11,480 nucleotides of DNA from Clostridium sp. CAG:448 (GTDB lineage Bacteria > Bacillota > Clostridia > Oscillospirales > CAG-272): assembly GCA_000433415.1 (NCBI GenBank), contig FR890460.1, positions 1 to 11,480 on the forward strand. Direction: 5' to 3'. The notes beneath the pieces were generated by a model. It was not told the origin of the DNA. It searched no databases and saw nothing but the letters and a program-made list of their open reading frames with translations. Position numbers and translations under genes: made by a program. Below, piece after piece: positions 1 to 6,540 of this stretch (within the stretch, counting starts at the first letter, position 1; every line of letters starts with the position of its first letter).

Positions 1-355
1 CGTCGCATTCCGCGCCTGCGGCTGTCCGGGCGTGTGCGACGGCGCGTGCGGTATCGTTGGACCCGCATCCGGCAATGACCGGCACACGATGCCCGACCGC
101 TTCGACGGTATAGCGGAGCAGAGACAGATATTCCTCCTCCGAGAGGGTGCTTGCCTCTCCCGTGGTACCTGCCACGATCAGTGCGTCTGCGCCGCCGTCA
201 CATTGGTATGCGATGAGCTTTTCCAGTGCGGGGAAATCGATGGCGGCGCCGTTTTCGGTAAAAGGGGTAATCAGGGCGGTGGCGACGCCGGAAAACAGAA
301 CCTGTCCGGGGGTGCCGTTCTTTTCCGGGACAACCGGATTTTCCGATGTGTTCAT
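1..355 (-). CDS. dapA: 4-hydroxy-tetrahydrodipicolinate synthase, N-terminal part (runs off left edge)
   Basis: Reverse-strand gene, of which only the first 118 codons lie in the window (the family is usually about 290-300 residues). DapA condenses pyruvate with aspartate semialdehyde in the cytoplasm, the first committed step to diaminopimelate and lysine. The translation contains the family's N-terminal barrel strand GVATALITPF (residues 23-32) and the pyruvate-pocket loop GTTGEASTLS (63-72). VPVIAGCGSNDT (91-102) matches the next conserved strand. The ATG at 355-353 is preceded, reading leftward, by an AAGGAGA ribosome binding site (complement of 364-370) at 8 nt spacing, which decides the start. 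About 20 residues precede the usual DapA start, a mild N-terminal extension. The gene is transcribed divergently from queA. A more general DapA/NanA-superfamily aldolase cannot be fully excluded, because the catalytic Tyr and Lys lie outside the window. Confidence 0.93.
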   Translation of the reverse strand, partial: MNTSENPVVPEKNGTPGQVLFSGVATALITPFTENGAAIDFPALEKLIAYQCDGGADALIVAGTTGEASTLSEEEYLSLLRYTVEAVGHRVPVIAGCGSNDTARAVAHARTAAGAECD

Positions 356-378
356 ATGCAAAATCTCCTTTGTTCCTG

Positions 379-407
379 TTGCAATTTTCCGGGGGATGTG
401 TTATAAT
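379..407 (+). promoter_or_regulatory. Extended -10 sigma-A-type promoter for queA and the downstream operon
   Basis: TTGCAA at 379-384 and a perfect TATAAT at 402-407 are separated by 17 bp. The TG at 399-400 makes an extended -10 (TGTTATAAT). Transcription would begin near 413-415, about 60 nt upstream of the preferred queA start. The promoter lies in the divergent dapA-queA gap and points right, so it is the natural head promoter of the long + strand gene run. I found no equally good leftward promoter for dapA; the best candidates in the same region match weakly. Confidence 0.8.
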
Positions 408-413
408 GATAGA

Positions 414-427
414 CGGAGAGGTCTCCG
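414..427 (+). promoter_or_regulatory. Short inverted repeat at the predicted queA transcription start
   Basis: CGGAGA and TCTCCG are inverted around a 2-nt centre, exactly where transcription from the TATAAT at 402-407 should begin. As RNA it would form a 5-bp stem with an AGGT tetraloop at the extreme 5' end; as DNA it could be a small operator. It is too short to assign a function. Confidence 0.3.
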
Positions 428-473
428 CTGTTGACAGTGTATGAAAGCGGAGCAGGAAAGGACAGAGGCAGGC

Positions 474-1553
474 ATGGAAAAGCCCATTATCAACCAAAAG
501 CCGGCGACCGAGCTGCGCCGCACGGATTTTTACTATGAATTACCGCAGGAACTGATCGCACAGCACCCGTCGGAAAAACGGGACGCCTGCCGGCTGATGG
601 TTCTGCATCGCGATACGGAAGAGATCGAACACCGGCATTTTTACGATGTGCTCGACTATCTGCAAAAAGGGGATGTGCTGGTGATCAACGATTCCCGCGT
701 GATTCCCGCGCGTATTTACGGGTGCACCGAGGGAATGCCCGAAAAAACGGTGGAATTGCTGCTTCTGCGTCAACGGGAGCTGGACACCTGGGAATGTCTG
801 GTCAAGCCCGGCAAACGGGCAAGGATCGGTGCCCGTCTGTCCTTCGGAGACGGGATTCTGCACGGTGAGGTTCTGGAGTTGGTCGAGGAAGGAAACCGGA
901 TCATCCGGTTTTCCTATGACCGCGAAAGGTACGAGAATCTTTATAGCATTCTGCATGAAATCGGTCTGATGCCCCTGCCGCCCTATATCACCGAGCGGCT
1001 GGCAGACCGGGAACAGTATCAGACCGTCTACGCGCGCGAGAACGGCTCGGCTGCGGCACCCACTGCCGGATTGCACTTTACGCCGGAATTGCTGGAACGT
1101 ATCCGGGAAAAGGGGGTGGAGGTCGCGCGGGTGATGCTCCATGTGGGGCTTGGCACCTTCCGCCCGGTCAAGGAAGACAGAGTGGATGAACACATCATGC
1201 ATACCGAGTATTTCTCGGTATCGGAAGAAAGCGCGGCGCTGATCAACCGCTGTCGGCAGGCGGGCGGACGGATTGTCTGTGTCGGCACCACTTCGTGCAG
1301 AACGCTGGAATCCGCTTCCGATGAGAACGGCGTGGTGCATGCAATGTCGGGGGATACGGGAATCTTTATTTACCCCGGCTATCGTTTCAAGGCAACGGAT
1401 GCCCTGATTACGAATTTTCATCTGCCGGAAAGCACGCTGATTATGTTGGTTTCCGCCCTGTGGAACCGGGAAAAAATTCTGGAGGCATACCGCATTGCGG
1501 TGGAGGAGCGTTACCGTTTCTTCTCCTTCGGGGATGCGATGATGATCCTATAA
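474..1553 (+). CDS. queA: S-adenosylmethionine:tRNA ribosyltransferase-isomerase QueA
   Basis: QueA transfers and isomerises the ribosyl group of S-adenosylmethionine onto preQ1 at wobble position 34 of GUN-anticodon tRNAs, giving epoxyqueuosine. The protein has 359 residues from this start, the normal family length. Diagnostic blocks are FYYELPQELIAQ (19-30), INDSRVIPARIYG (71-83), AAPTAGLHFT (194-203), MLHVGLGTFRPV (221-232), GTTSCRTLES (271-280), ITNFHLPESTLIMLVSA (312-328) and the terminal GDAM. An in-frame ATG at 441 would add 11 residues, but it has no ribosome binding site at a workable distance. The ATG at 474 has AGGAAAGG at 454-461 and is nearer the usual N-terminus, although its spacing is also imperfect. 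It is the first gene of the + strand run, 69 nt ahead of the MBL-fold gene. Identity is certain; only the start is open. Confidence 0.97.
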   Translation: MEKPIINQKPATELRRTDFYYELPQELIAQHPSEKRDACRLMVLHRDTEEIEHRHFYDVLDYLQKGDVLVINDSRVIPARIYGCTEGMPEKTVELLLLRQRELDTWECLVKPGKRARIGARLSFGDGILHGEVLELVEEGNRIIRFSYDRERYENLYSILHEIGLMPLPPYITERLADREQYQTVYARENGSAAAPTAGLHFTPELLERIREKGVEVARVMLHVGLGTFRPVKEDRVDEHIMHTEYFSVSEESAALINRCRQAGGRIVCVGTTSCRTLESASDENGVVHAMSGDTGIFIYPGYRFKATDALITNFHLPESTLIMLVSALWNREKILEAYRIAVEERYRFFSFGDAMMIL

Positions 1554-1567
1554 CCGCAGCACCGTAC

Positions 1568-1584
1568 TGCCGGGGCAACCGGCA
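1568..1584 (+). other. Small hairpin between queA and the MBL-fold gene
   Basis: TGCCGG and CCGGCA form a perfect 6-bp stem with a 5-nt loop in the 69-nt gap after queA. No T-run follows, so it does not look like an intrinsic terminator. It could be an mRNA processing or stability element, or chance in G+C-rich sequence. Confidence 0.3.
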
Positions 1585-1622
1585 TCGGAAATTCCGTGAA
1601 TACAAAAAGGAGAGTGAAAGCC

Positions 1623-2441
1623 GTGAAAAATACGATACATATGCTGAAATCGGTGACAAACACCCAGATGATGAGCTTCGTGATTACGACAGAGGACGGA
1701 AAGGTGATGCTGATTGACGGCGGCTGGCGGCAGGATGCGGCATACTTGTTGGAGTACCTGCGCACGCTGACAGGGCAGGCGGTGCCGCATGTGGACGCCA
1801 TTTGGCTGACACACCCGCATTCCGATCATATTCTTGCGTTCCTGGAGCTTCTGGACAATCACCGGGATGCGTTTACCTTTGATCGGGTGTATTACAATTT
1901 CCCGTCCGTGCAGTTCATCCGGCAGGAGGATAACGACTACCCGACTCTGGAGGCATTTTACGCGCATCTGCCGCTGTTTGCCGACAAAATCAATATTGTG
2001 TCGGGCGGGGATGCCTACGATTTCGGTGCGGCACATGTGGATGTGCTCTATTCCCCCGATTATGAATTCAACCATAATGTCTGCAACAATGCCTCGGTGG
2101 TGTTCCGCGTGACGCTCGGCGGCAAACGGATTCTGTTTACCGGTGACTGCGGCGTTGAGGCGGGCAGAAAAATTCTGCGCCTTGTGGGGGCGGACGGGCT
2201 GAAATCGGATTTCTGCCAGATGGCGCATCACGGGCAGAACGGCTGTGACCGCGCGTTTTATGAGGCGGTTGCGCCCGATGTCTGCTTCTGGTGTGCACCG
2301 GACTGGCTTTGGGACAACAACGCCGGCAAAGGGTTCAATACCCACATCTTCAAGACAGTCGAGGTGCGCGGCTGGATGCGGGAGATGGGTGCGGGCACGC
2401 ACTACGTGATCAAGGACGGAACACAGGTTGTCGAACTGTAA
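1623..2441 (+). CDS. MBL-fold metallo-hydrolase, ComEC/Rec2 C-terminal-like
   Basis: A 272-residue metallo-beta-lactamase-fold protein. The full metal-binding set is visible: the H-x-H-x-D-H motif THPHSDH (63-69), a GD(C) aspartate at 174-175 following a strand of ComEC-like character, and the late histidines in AHHGQNG (201-207). The N-terminal IDGG (31-34) is also typical of the fold. There is no signal peptide or membrane segment, so it should be cytoplasmic. The arrangement most resembles the stand-alone MBL domains related to the ComEC C-terminus, whose substrates are mostly unknown; a phosphodiester or other ester hydrolase is likely. The start is GTG 1623, chosen because GGAG at 1609-1612 lies 10 nt upstream; an in-frame GTG at 1596 lies upstream of that site and is less likely. 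The gene sits between two tRNA-modification genes, and its 3' end overlaps the miaA start by 14 nt. The specific substrate is unknown. Confidence 0.85.
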   Translation: MKNTIHMLKSVTNTQMMSFVITTEDGKVMLIDGGWRQDAAYLLEYLRTLTGQAVPHVDAIWLTHPHSDHILAFLELLDNHRDAFTFDRVYYNFPSVQFIRQEDNDYPTLEAFYAHLPLFADKINIVSGGDAYDFGAAHVDVLYSPDYEFNHNVCNNASVVFRVTLGGKRILFTGDCGVEAGRKILRLVGADGLKSDFCQMAHHGQNGCDRAFYEAVAPDVCFWCAPDWLWDNNAGKGFNTHIFKTVEVRGWMREMGAGTHYVIKDGTQVVEL

Positions 2442-3439
2442 CGGGCGCATACCGCTGATTGCGGTGGTCGGCTGTACGGCGGGCGGGAAGAGCGCGCTTG
2501 CACTTTTCCTGGCACAGCGCTTCGGCGGCGAGGTAATTTCCTGCGATTCCATGCAGGTCTACAGGGAAATGGACATCGGCACCGCAAAGCCGACGCCGGA
2601 GCAGATGCAGGGGATTGCGCACCGGATGATTGACATTCTTCCGCCGGACGCACCGTTTTCGGTGGGAGAGTATGTGCGCATGGCAAAGGCGGAGATTGCG
2701 CAGACCGTTGCGCGTGGCAACCTGCCGGTTGTCTGCGGCGGGACGGGTTTGTATCTGGACGCGCTTCTGCGCACCCCCGCTGGGGGGGGGGCAGACACCG
2801 CCGCCGACCGACACGGATCCCGCGTTCCGTGCGGAACTGACGGCGTTTGCACAACAGAACGGAAACGAGGCGCTCCATGCGCGGCTTGCGGCATCGGATC
2901 CGGAAAGCGCGGCGGCAATTCATCCGAACAACGTGCGGCGTGTGATCCGCGCATTGGAGATTCTGCATACGACCGGAAAGACCAAAAGCGAGACGGACAG
3001 GCTGTCCCTTGTCCCGCCGTCGGAGTACGACGCGTGCGTGTTGGGACTTCGGTATGCGGATCGGGGAGTGCTTTACGCACGGATTGACCGGCGCGTGGAG
3101 GAAATGTTTGACCGGGGGCTGTGCGAGGAAACCCGGAGACTGCGCGGGCAGGGCGTGTTTGAGCGCTCTCCGACTGCGGCGCAGGCAATCGGGTATAAGG
3201 AACTGTTTCCTTATCTGGACGGTTTGGAATCGCGGCAGGATGCGCTTTTGCGGTTGCAGAGCGCAACGCGGCGTTATGCCAAGCGGCAGATGACATGGTT
3301 TTATGCAAAGAGTTACATCCGTTGGATTGAAATGACGGAAAACGGAACGGAACGTCCGTATACACAGGTGGTTGCGGATGCGGAACAGATACTGACCGAT
3401 GCGGGTTTTGTGCCGGTCGGCAGTCAAAGCGGAAAGTGA
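2428..3439 (+). CDS. miaA: tRNA dimethylallyltransferase MiaA, interrupted by a +1 frameshift in a G-run
   Basis: MiaA adds a dimethylallyl group to N6 of A37 in tRNAs that read UNN codons (i6A37), stabilising codon-anticodon pairing. The first part, from TTG 2428, shows the Walker A loop GCTAGGKS (15-22), the DSMQVYREMDIGTAKPT block and VVCGGTGLYLDALL. Frame then changes at the ten-G run at 2782-2791. The rest of MiaA continues one frame over: DPESAAAIHPNNVRRVIRAL, then AQAIGYKEL and the basic C-terminal tRNA-binding part ending at 3439. Removing one G gives a continuous 336-residue protein of near-normal length. As written, the first frame would instead end at 3087 as a 219-residue product lacking the C-terminal half. 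TTG 2428 overlaps the MBL-fold stop and has AAGGA at 2412-2416, 11 nt upstream; no closer in-frame ATG precedes the Walker loop. A sequencing error is the simplest explanation, but a real lesion or slippage site is possible. Confidence 0.9.
2774..2791 (+). repeat. C5-GCT-G10 homopolymer tract inside miaA
   Basis: Five Cs (2774-2778), GCT, then ten Gs (2782-2791). The C-run can pair with part of the G-run, giving a tight stem that is hard for polymerases and sequencers. It marks the exact point where the miaA frame changes: nine Gs would keep the frame, ten break it. It lies in a variable, Gly/Pro-rich linker of the protein after the GGTGLYL motif. Confidence 0.9.
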
Positions 3440-3449
3440 GGCGGCGAAA

Positions 3450-4748
3450 ATGGAAAAGGGAAAACACAGGCGCCTGTATCGGCGCGTCGGCGTGATTTTG
3501 CTGATTGCGGTTTTTGCTGTTTTCATCGCCTTCCGGCTTGCGCAGGAGTCTGCCGCGTCGCTGTCCACCCTGCGTACACAGGAGATCACGGAGCGCACCT
3601 ATGCCTCGCTGAACGGATACATTTTCCGGAATGAGGAGATTCTGTATACGGACGGCAGTGCGGTGGTGGATTATCATGTATCGGACGGAGAGAAGCTTCC
3701 GGTCGGCAGGCAGTATGTCACAGTCTACCCGTATACCGACGCGAACGGGACAGGGACCGGACTTTTGCAGGCGTCGCTGGATGCGCTGAACGATCGGCTG
3801 CGGATGCTTTCAAACGGGCAGACCGGCGCAACCGGACTTGCCGGGATCCGGGAATCCACAAAGGCGGCGGAAGATGCCTACCGGCGGATTCTGACGGGAA
3901 TTGAGCGGGGCAATTATACGACGGTGGAGAAATACCGCGCACAGATGTTGGCACAGCTCAGCCGCAGACAGGCACTGACCGGGCAGATTTCCGGCGGGCA
4001 GACGGACAGCGACCGGATTGCCGCGTTGCGTGCACAGAAGGACGAAATTTTGCGGGGACTGGGAGCCGGCACACCGCTGGTCAACGAGCTCAGTGCGTGG
4101 TTTTACCGGGAGACGGACGGGTATGAACGTATCTTTACTGCGGATGCGGCGTTGCAGATGCCGCTGTCCGAGCTGGGGGGATTGCTTTTCCGGTCACCGG
4201 AGGAGCGTTCCGTAGCGGGCAGGACGACGCTGGGCAAACGGACGGTGTCCGCAGAGTGGTATCTGGTCATGCCGGCGTCCGCGGAACTGCTTGCGCGTTA
4301 CGAAGAGGGCGACGTGATTGAAGTTGAATACGGCGACGAGGACGGGGTGCGGATCCCCATGACCGTGGAACGGCTCCTGCCCCCGGAGGCGGACGGTACG
4401 GAGGGCATGTTTGTGCTGAATACCAATACCGCGCCGGAAGGATTTACTTTTTCGCGTTTGCAGTCCGTTCGGTTCATCACCGAGAGCGTCAGCGGCTACC
4501 GGATTCCGGACAGCGCATTGGTGACGGTGAACGAGGAAACCGATGAAATGGGCGTGTATGTGCTCAGCGGCAGTACGGTGGAATTCCGCACGGTGCGGAT
4601 TTTGCGTCGGTGCGAGGGATACTGCATCGCGGAGAGTTATGAAGACGCGATCGAACGCAATCCGGGACTGACCGGACGGTACCTGCAGAAAAATGATCTG
4701 ATGATTACCGCCGGTACCAATCTGTATGTCGGAAAGATTTATTACTGA
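3450..4748 (+). CDS. HlyD-like membrane-anchored protein (efflux-adaptor fold), role unknown
   Basis: A 432-residue protein with a basic N-terminus and one membrane segment at about residues 13-31 (VGVILLIAVFAVFIAF), so most of it is predicted to lie outside the membrane. The order is that of HlyD/membrane-fusion adaptors. A first half of a biotinyl/lipoyl-like hairpin lies near 66-93 (SAVVDYHVSDGEKLPVGRQ). A helical, charged stretch at about 98-225 could form a coiled-coil hairpin. Beta-rich segments follow (about 250-330, and 370-430 including GYRIPDSALVTV). The coding start is ATG 3450, 10 nt after the miaA stop, with GAGG at 3438-3441. No ABC, RND or MFS transporter gene is adjacent. The next gene is yggS (21 nt away), and the division genes follow. 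My impression is that this gene is commonly found upstream of yggS-sepF in Clostridia, which suggests an envelope or division role rather than efflux. The fold assignment is moderately secure; the function is inference. Confidence 0.7.
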   Translation: MEKGKHRRLYRRVGVILLIAVFAVFIAFRLAQESAASLSTLRTQEITERTYASLNGYIFRNEEILYTDGSAVVDYHVSDGEKLPVGRQYVTVYPYTDANGTGTGLLQASLDALNDRLRMLSNGQTGATGLAGIRESTKAAEDAYRRILTGIERGNYTTVEKYRAQMLAQLSRRQALTGQISGGQTDSDRIAALRAQKDEILRGLGAGTPLVNELSAWFYRETDGYERIFTADAALQMPLSELGGLLFRSPEERSVAGRTTLGKRTVSAEWYLVMPASAELLARYEEGDVIEVEYGDEDGVRIPMTVERLLPPEADGTEGMFVLNTNTAPEGFTFSRLQSVRFITESVSGYRIPDSALVTVNEETDEMGVYVLSGSTVEFRTVRILRRCEGYCIAESYEDAIERNPGLTGRYLQKNDLMITAGTNLYVGKIYY

Positions 4749-4769
4749 GCGGCAAAGGGAGTTTTGCGT

Positions 4770-5549
4770 ATGGAAGAGAAAACGGAAGACAGAGGAGAAT
4801 GGCTCCCGGCACAGGTGCGTGCGGTGCGGGAGCGGATGGATGCCGCGGCACGGGCGGCAGGAAGAGATCCGGGGGAGATTGTGCTCCTGGCGGCGACCAA
4901 GTATGCGGATGCCGACCAGATCACCCGGCTTTACACGCAATGCGGCGTGACCGATTTCGGAGAGAACCGCGTTCAGCAGCTCCTGGAAAAATGGGACCGA
5001 CTTCCCGCCGGGATTCGGATGCACTTTATCGGAACACTGCAGACAAACAAAGTCAGGTATATCGTCGACAAGGTTTGCATGATCCACTCGGTGGATTCCG
5101 TTGCACTTGCACGGGAGATCGACAAGCAGGCGGGAAAGATCGGAAAGCGGATGGATATTTTGGTGGAGATCAACTGCGCACGCGAGCCGTCCAAGGGAGG
5201 CGTTTTGCCGGAGGATGCGGCGGCATTTTGCAGTGAAATTGTCCGCTTTCCCCATCTGTGTCTGCGCGGGTTCATGACCATGGCGCCAAAAGGCGCCGGT
5301 GAGGCGGATTATCGCAAATATTTTGGGGAAACTTTTGCACTTGGTCTTGACATTTGGCATAAAACCCTTCATAATATAGACGGTGCAGTCTTTTCAATGG
5401 GGATGAGCGACAGTTTTGAAGCCGCAATTGCCGAGGGCGCCACACTGGTGCGGGTCGGCTCTGCACTGTTTCGCACACCGTCGGAGGTCGCGGAAAACGG
5501 AATATACGGAAAAAATCAAGGAACAAACATAAACGGAGGAAGCGTATGA
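4770..5549 (+). CDS. yggS: YggS/YlmE family PLP-binding protein (PLP homeostasis)
   Basis: This is a 259-residue, single-domain alanine-racemase-like barrel that binds pyridoxal 5'-phosphate and buffers the PLP pool. Family members show no clear enzymatic turnover. The PLP lysine is K44 in LLAATKY (39-45). Other signatures are FGENRVQQL (63-71), HFIGTLQTNKV (85-95), VEINCAREPSKGG (132-144) and SMGMSDSFEAAIAEGA (209-224), then LVRVGSALF (226-234). ATG 4770 was chosen because GGGAG at 4757-4761 sits 8 nt upstream; an in-frame TTG at 4764 is too close to that site. The stop overlaps the sepF start as ATGA (5546-5549), a sign of translational coupling. An unusually A+T-rich patch near 5310-5390 inside the gene contains a strong promoter match. 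Length and motifs are normal, and identity is secure. Confidence 0.96.
   Translation: MEEKTEDRGEWLPAQVRAVRERMDAAARAAGRDPGEIVLLAATKYADADQITRLYTQCGVTDFGENRVQQLLEKWDRLPAGIRMHFIGTLQTNKVRYIVDKVCMIHSVDSVALAREIDKQAGKIGKRMDILVEINCAREPSKGGVLPEDAAAFCSEIVRFPHLCLRGFMTMAPKGAGEADYRKYFGETFALGLDIWHKTLHNIDGAVFSMGMSDSFEAAIAEGATLVRVGSALFRTPSEVAENGIYGKNQGTNINGGSV
5347..5375 (+). promoter_or_regulatory. Near-consensus internal promoter within yggS, directed at sepF
   Basis: A perfect TTGACA at 5347-5352, a 17-bp spacer and CATAAT at 5370-5375 match the sigma-A consensus at 11 of 12 positions. It lies in a local A+T-rich island in an otherwise G+C-rich gene. Transcription would begin near 5381-5383, leaving a leader of about 165 nt before the sepF ATG at 5546. 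It would let sepF-yggT-ylmH-ileS be transcribed independently of the distant queA promoter. It is supported only by sequence match. Confidence 0.6.
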
Positions 5550-6214
5550 AGAACAACTTATTCAAGAAGCTGGGGAGAAATGCGGAGCCGGACGATCTGG
5601 ACGAGGGCTACAACGACGATTACTACGGGACTGCCTACAGAAACGATTATTCGACACAGCCCGTGCGCAGAGCGGACCGCGATGAAGACGAAGTGACTCC
5701 GGTCGCGAGACCAGCCACTCCTGCCGCCGTGCAGAGACCGGCTGCCCGGCCTGCCGCACCGAAGCAGCCTGTCCGGAAGCCTGCGCCGAAAAAGACGGTT
5801 GTCAAGTATTTTACGCCTGCGGACAGCAATGCGGGACGCCGTATTGTTGCGCACCTCGTGGACGGCGCGATTGTCGTGGTCAACATCAGCAAGTTGGACC
5901 GCGCGTCTTTTGTGCGGCTGTTTGACTATGTCATGGGCGCCGTGCAGGCGCTGGACGGCGAAATGAATAAAATCGACAAAACTTCGGTGGTCTTTGCGCC
6001 GCACGGAACCGATATTTCCGACTTCGCGCCGGGTGACGACGAGGAGGAAGCAGCGGAAGACGCAGAAGAGGGCGATGCCGAATACGGCGAGGATGCGTAT
6101 GAAGAATCCGACGACGGGGAAGATGCGGATCTGCCGGACGACGAGGCGGACGAAACCGATGAAGATGATGACGGCGATTATGAGGAAGATTACGAGGAGG
6201 ACGACGAGGCGTAA
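5546..6214 (+). CDS. sepF: Cell division protein SepF with long acidic C-terminal tail
   Basis: SepF tethers FtsZ to the membrane and bundles its filaments at the division septum. The 222-residue protein has four zones. A short MKNNLFKKLGR start could act as the membrane-binding amphipathic helix. A Tyr/Asp-rich stretch follows to about residue 50. Residues 51-83 form a Pro/Ala linker with eight basic and no acidic residues. The conserved SepF (DUF552) core spans about 84-155, with VKYFTPADSNAGRRIV, VVVNISKLDRA and RLFDYVMGAVQALDG. Residues 163-222 form a tail that is about two-thirds Asp/Glu with no Lys or Arg. SepF proteins are usually about 150 residues, so the extra length lies in the linker and the tail. 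GGAGG at 5535-5539 sits 6 nt before ATG 5546, and the start overlaps the yggS stop. A likely internal promoter lies upstream within yggS. Confidence 0.95.
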   Translation: MKNNLFKKLGRNAEPDDLDEGYNDDYYGTAYRNDYSTQPVRRADRDEDEVTPVARPATPAAVQRPAARPAAPKQPVRKPAPKKTVVKYFTPADSNAGRRIVAHLVDGAIVVVNISKLDRASFVRLFDYVMGAVQALDGEMNKIDKTSVVFAPHGTDISDFAPGDDEEEAAEDAEEGDAEYGEDAYEESDDGEDADLPDDEADETDEDDDGDYEEDYEEDDEA

Positions 6215-6262
6215 AGGAATCTATGCCGTTGTTCTCCGGTTTGAAGCGGAGGTTTGATCAGG

Positions 6263-6535
6263 GTGACACCCCTTTTGTTTGCAGTCAAGGTACTGCTTGC
6301 GTTTCTGGATGTTCTGATGGCGCTGTTGTTTTTCCGGATGCTGGTTTCGTGGCTTCCCGTCGATGAGGACAACAGGCTTGTGCAGATGCTCTATGTGCTG
6401 ACGGAGCCGGCGCTGATTCCCATGCGGTCGCTCTTTGCACGGATGGGATGGTTCCAGAATACGCCGATTGACATGAGCTTTATGGTAACCGTGCTGATAC
6501 TCAGTGTGTTGCGGTCCGTTCCGATGGTGTTGTAA
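6263..6535 (+). CDS. yggT: YggT family membrane protein (YlmG)
   Basis: A 90-residue integral membrane protein with two hydrophobic segments at about residues 4-29 and 68-88. Between them lies the family signature FRMLVSWLPVDEDN (24-37) and LTEPALIPMRSLF (46-58). YggT/YlmG proteins are linked to the division cluster and, in plastids and cyanobacteria, to nucleoid or division organisation, but their biochemical role is not settled. The GTG at 6263 is chosen because GGAGG at 6248-6252 lies 10 nt upstream; the in-frame TTG at 6254 is only 1 nt from that site. It sits 48 nt after sepF and 5 nt before ylmH, matching the Bacillus ylmF-ylmG-ylmH order. Confidence 0.92.
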   Translation: MTPLLFAVKVLLAFLDVLMALLFFRMLVSWLPVDEDNRLVQMLYVLTEPALIPMRSLFARMGWFQNTPIDMSFMVTVLILSVLRSVPMVL

Positions 6536-6540
6536 GCGGT

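Noticed and set aside
431..436. A perfect TTGACA just upstream of queA
   Set aside because: No -10-like hexamer lies 16-18 bp downstream; the bases there are AGGAAA-like and form part of the queA ribosome binding region.
1568..1584. Terminator after queA
   Set aside because: The 6-bp stem is real but no T-run follows, so it is not called an intrinsic terminator.
1548..2552. A 334-codon minus-strand frame opposite the MBL-fold gene
   Set aside because: The + strand gene has intact catalytic motifs; the antisense translation is rich in His, Arg and Pro with no family resemblance.
2402..3677. Two long overlapping minus-strand frames opposite miaA
   Set aside because: Both are shadows. MiaA motifs on the + strand explain the region, and the antisense products are Arg/Pro-rich without motifs.
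4194..5372. A 392-codon minus-strand frame opposite the HlyD-like gene and yggS
   Set aside because: It spans two real + strand genes and has no plausible product of its own.
6468..6500. A TTGACA in yggT as a possible ylmH promoter
   Set aside because: The nearest -10-like hexamer, TGATAC at 6495-6500, is 21 bp away, too far for a standard promoter.
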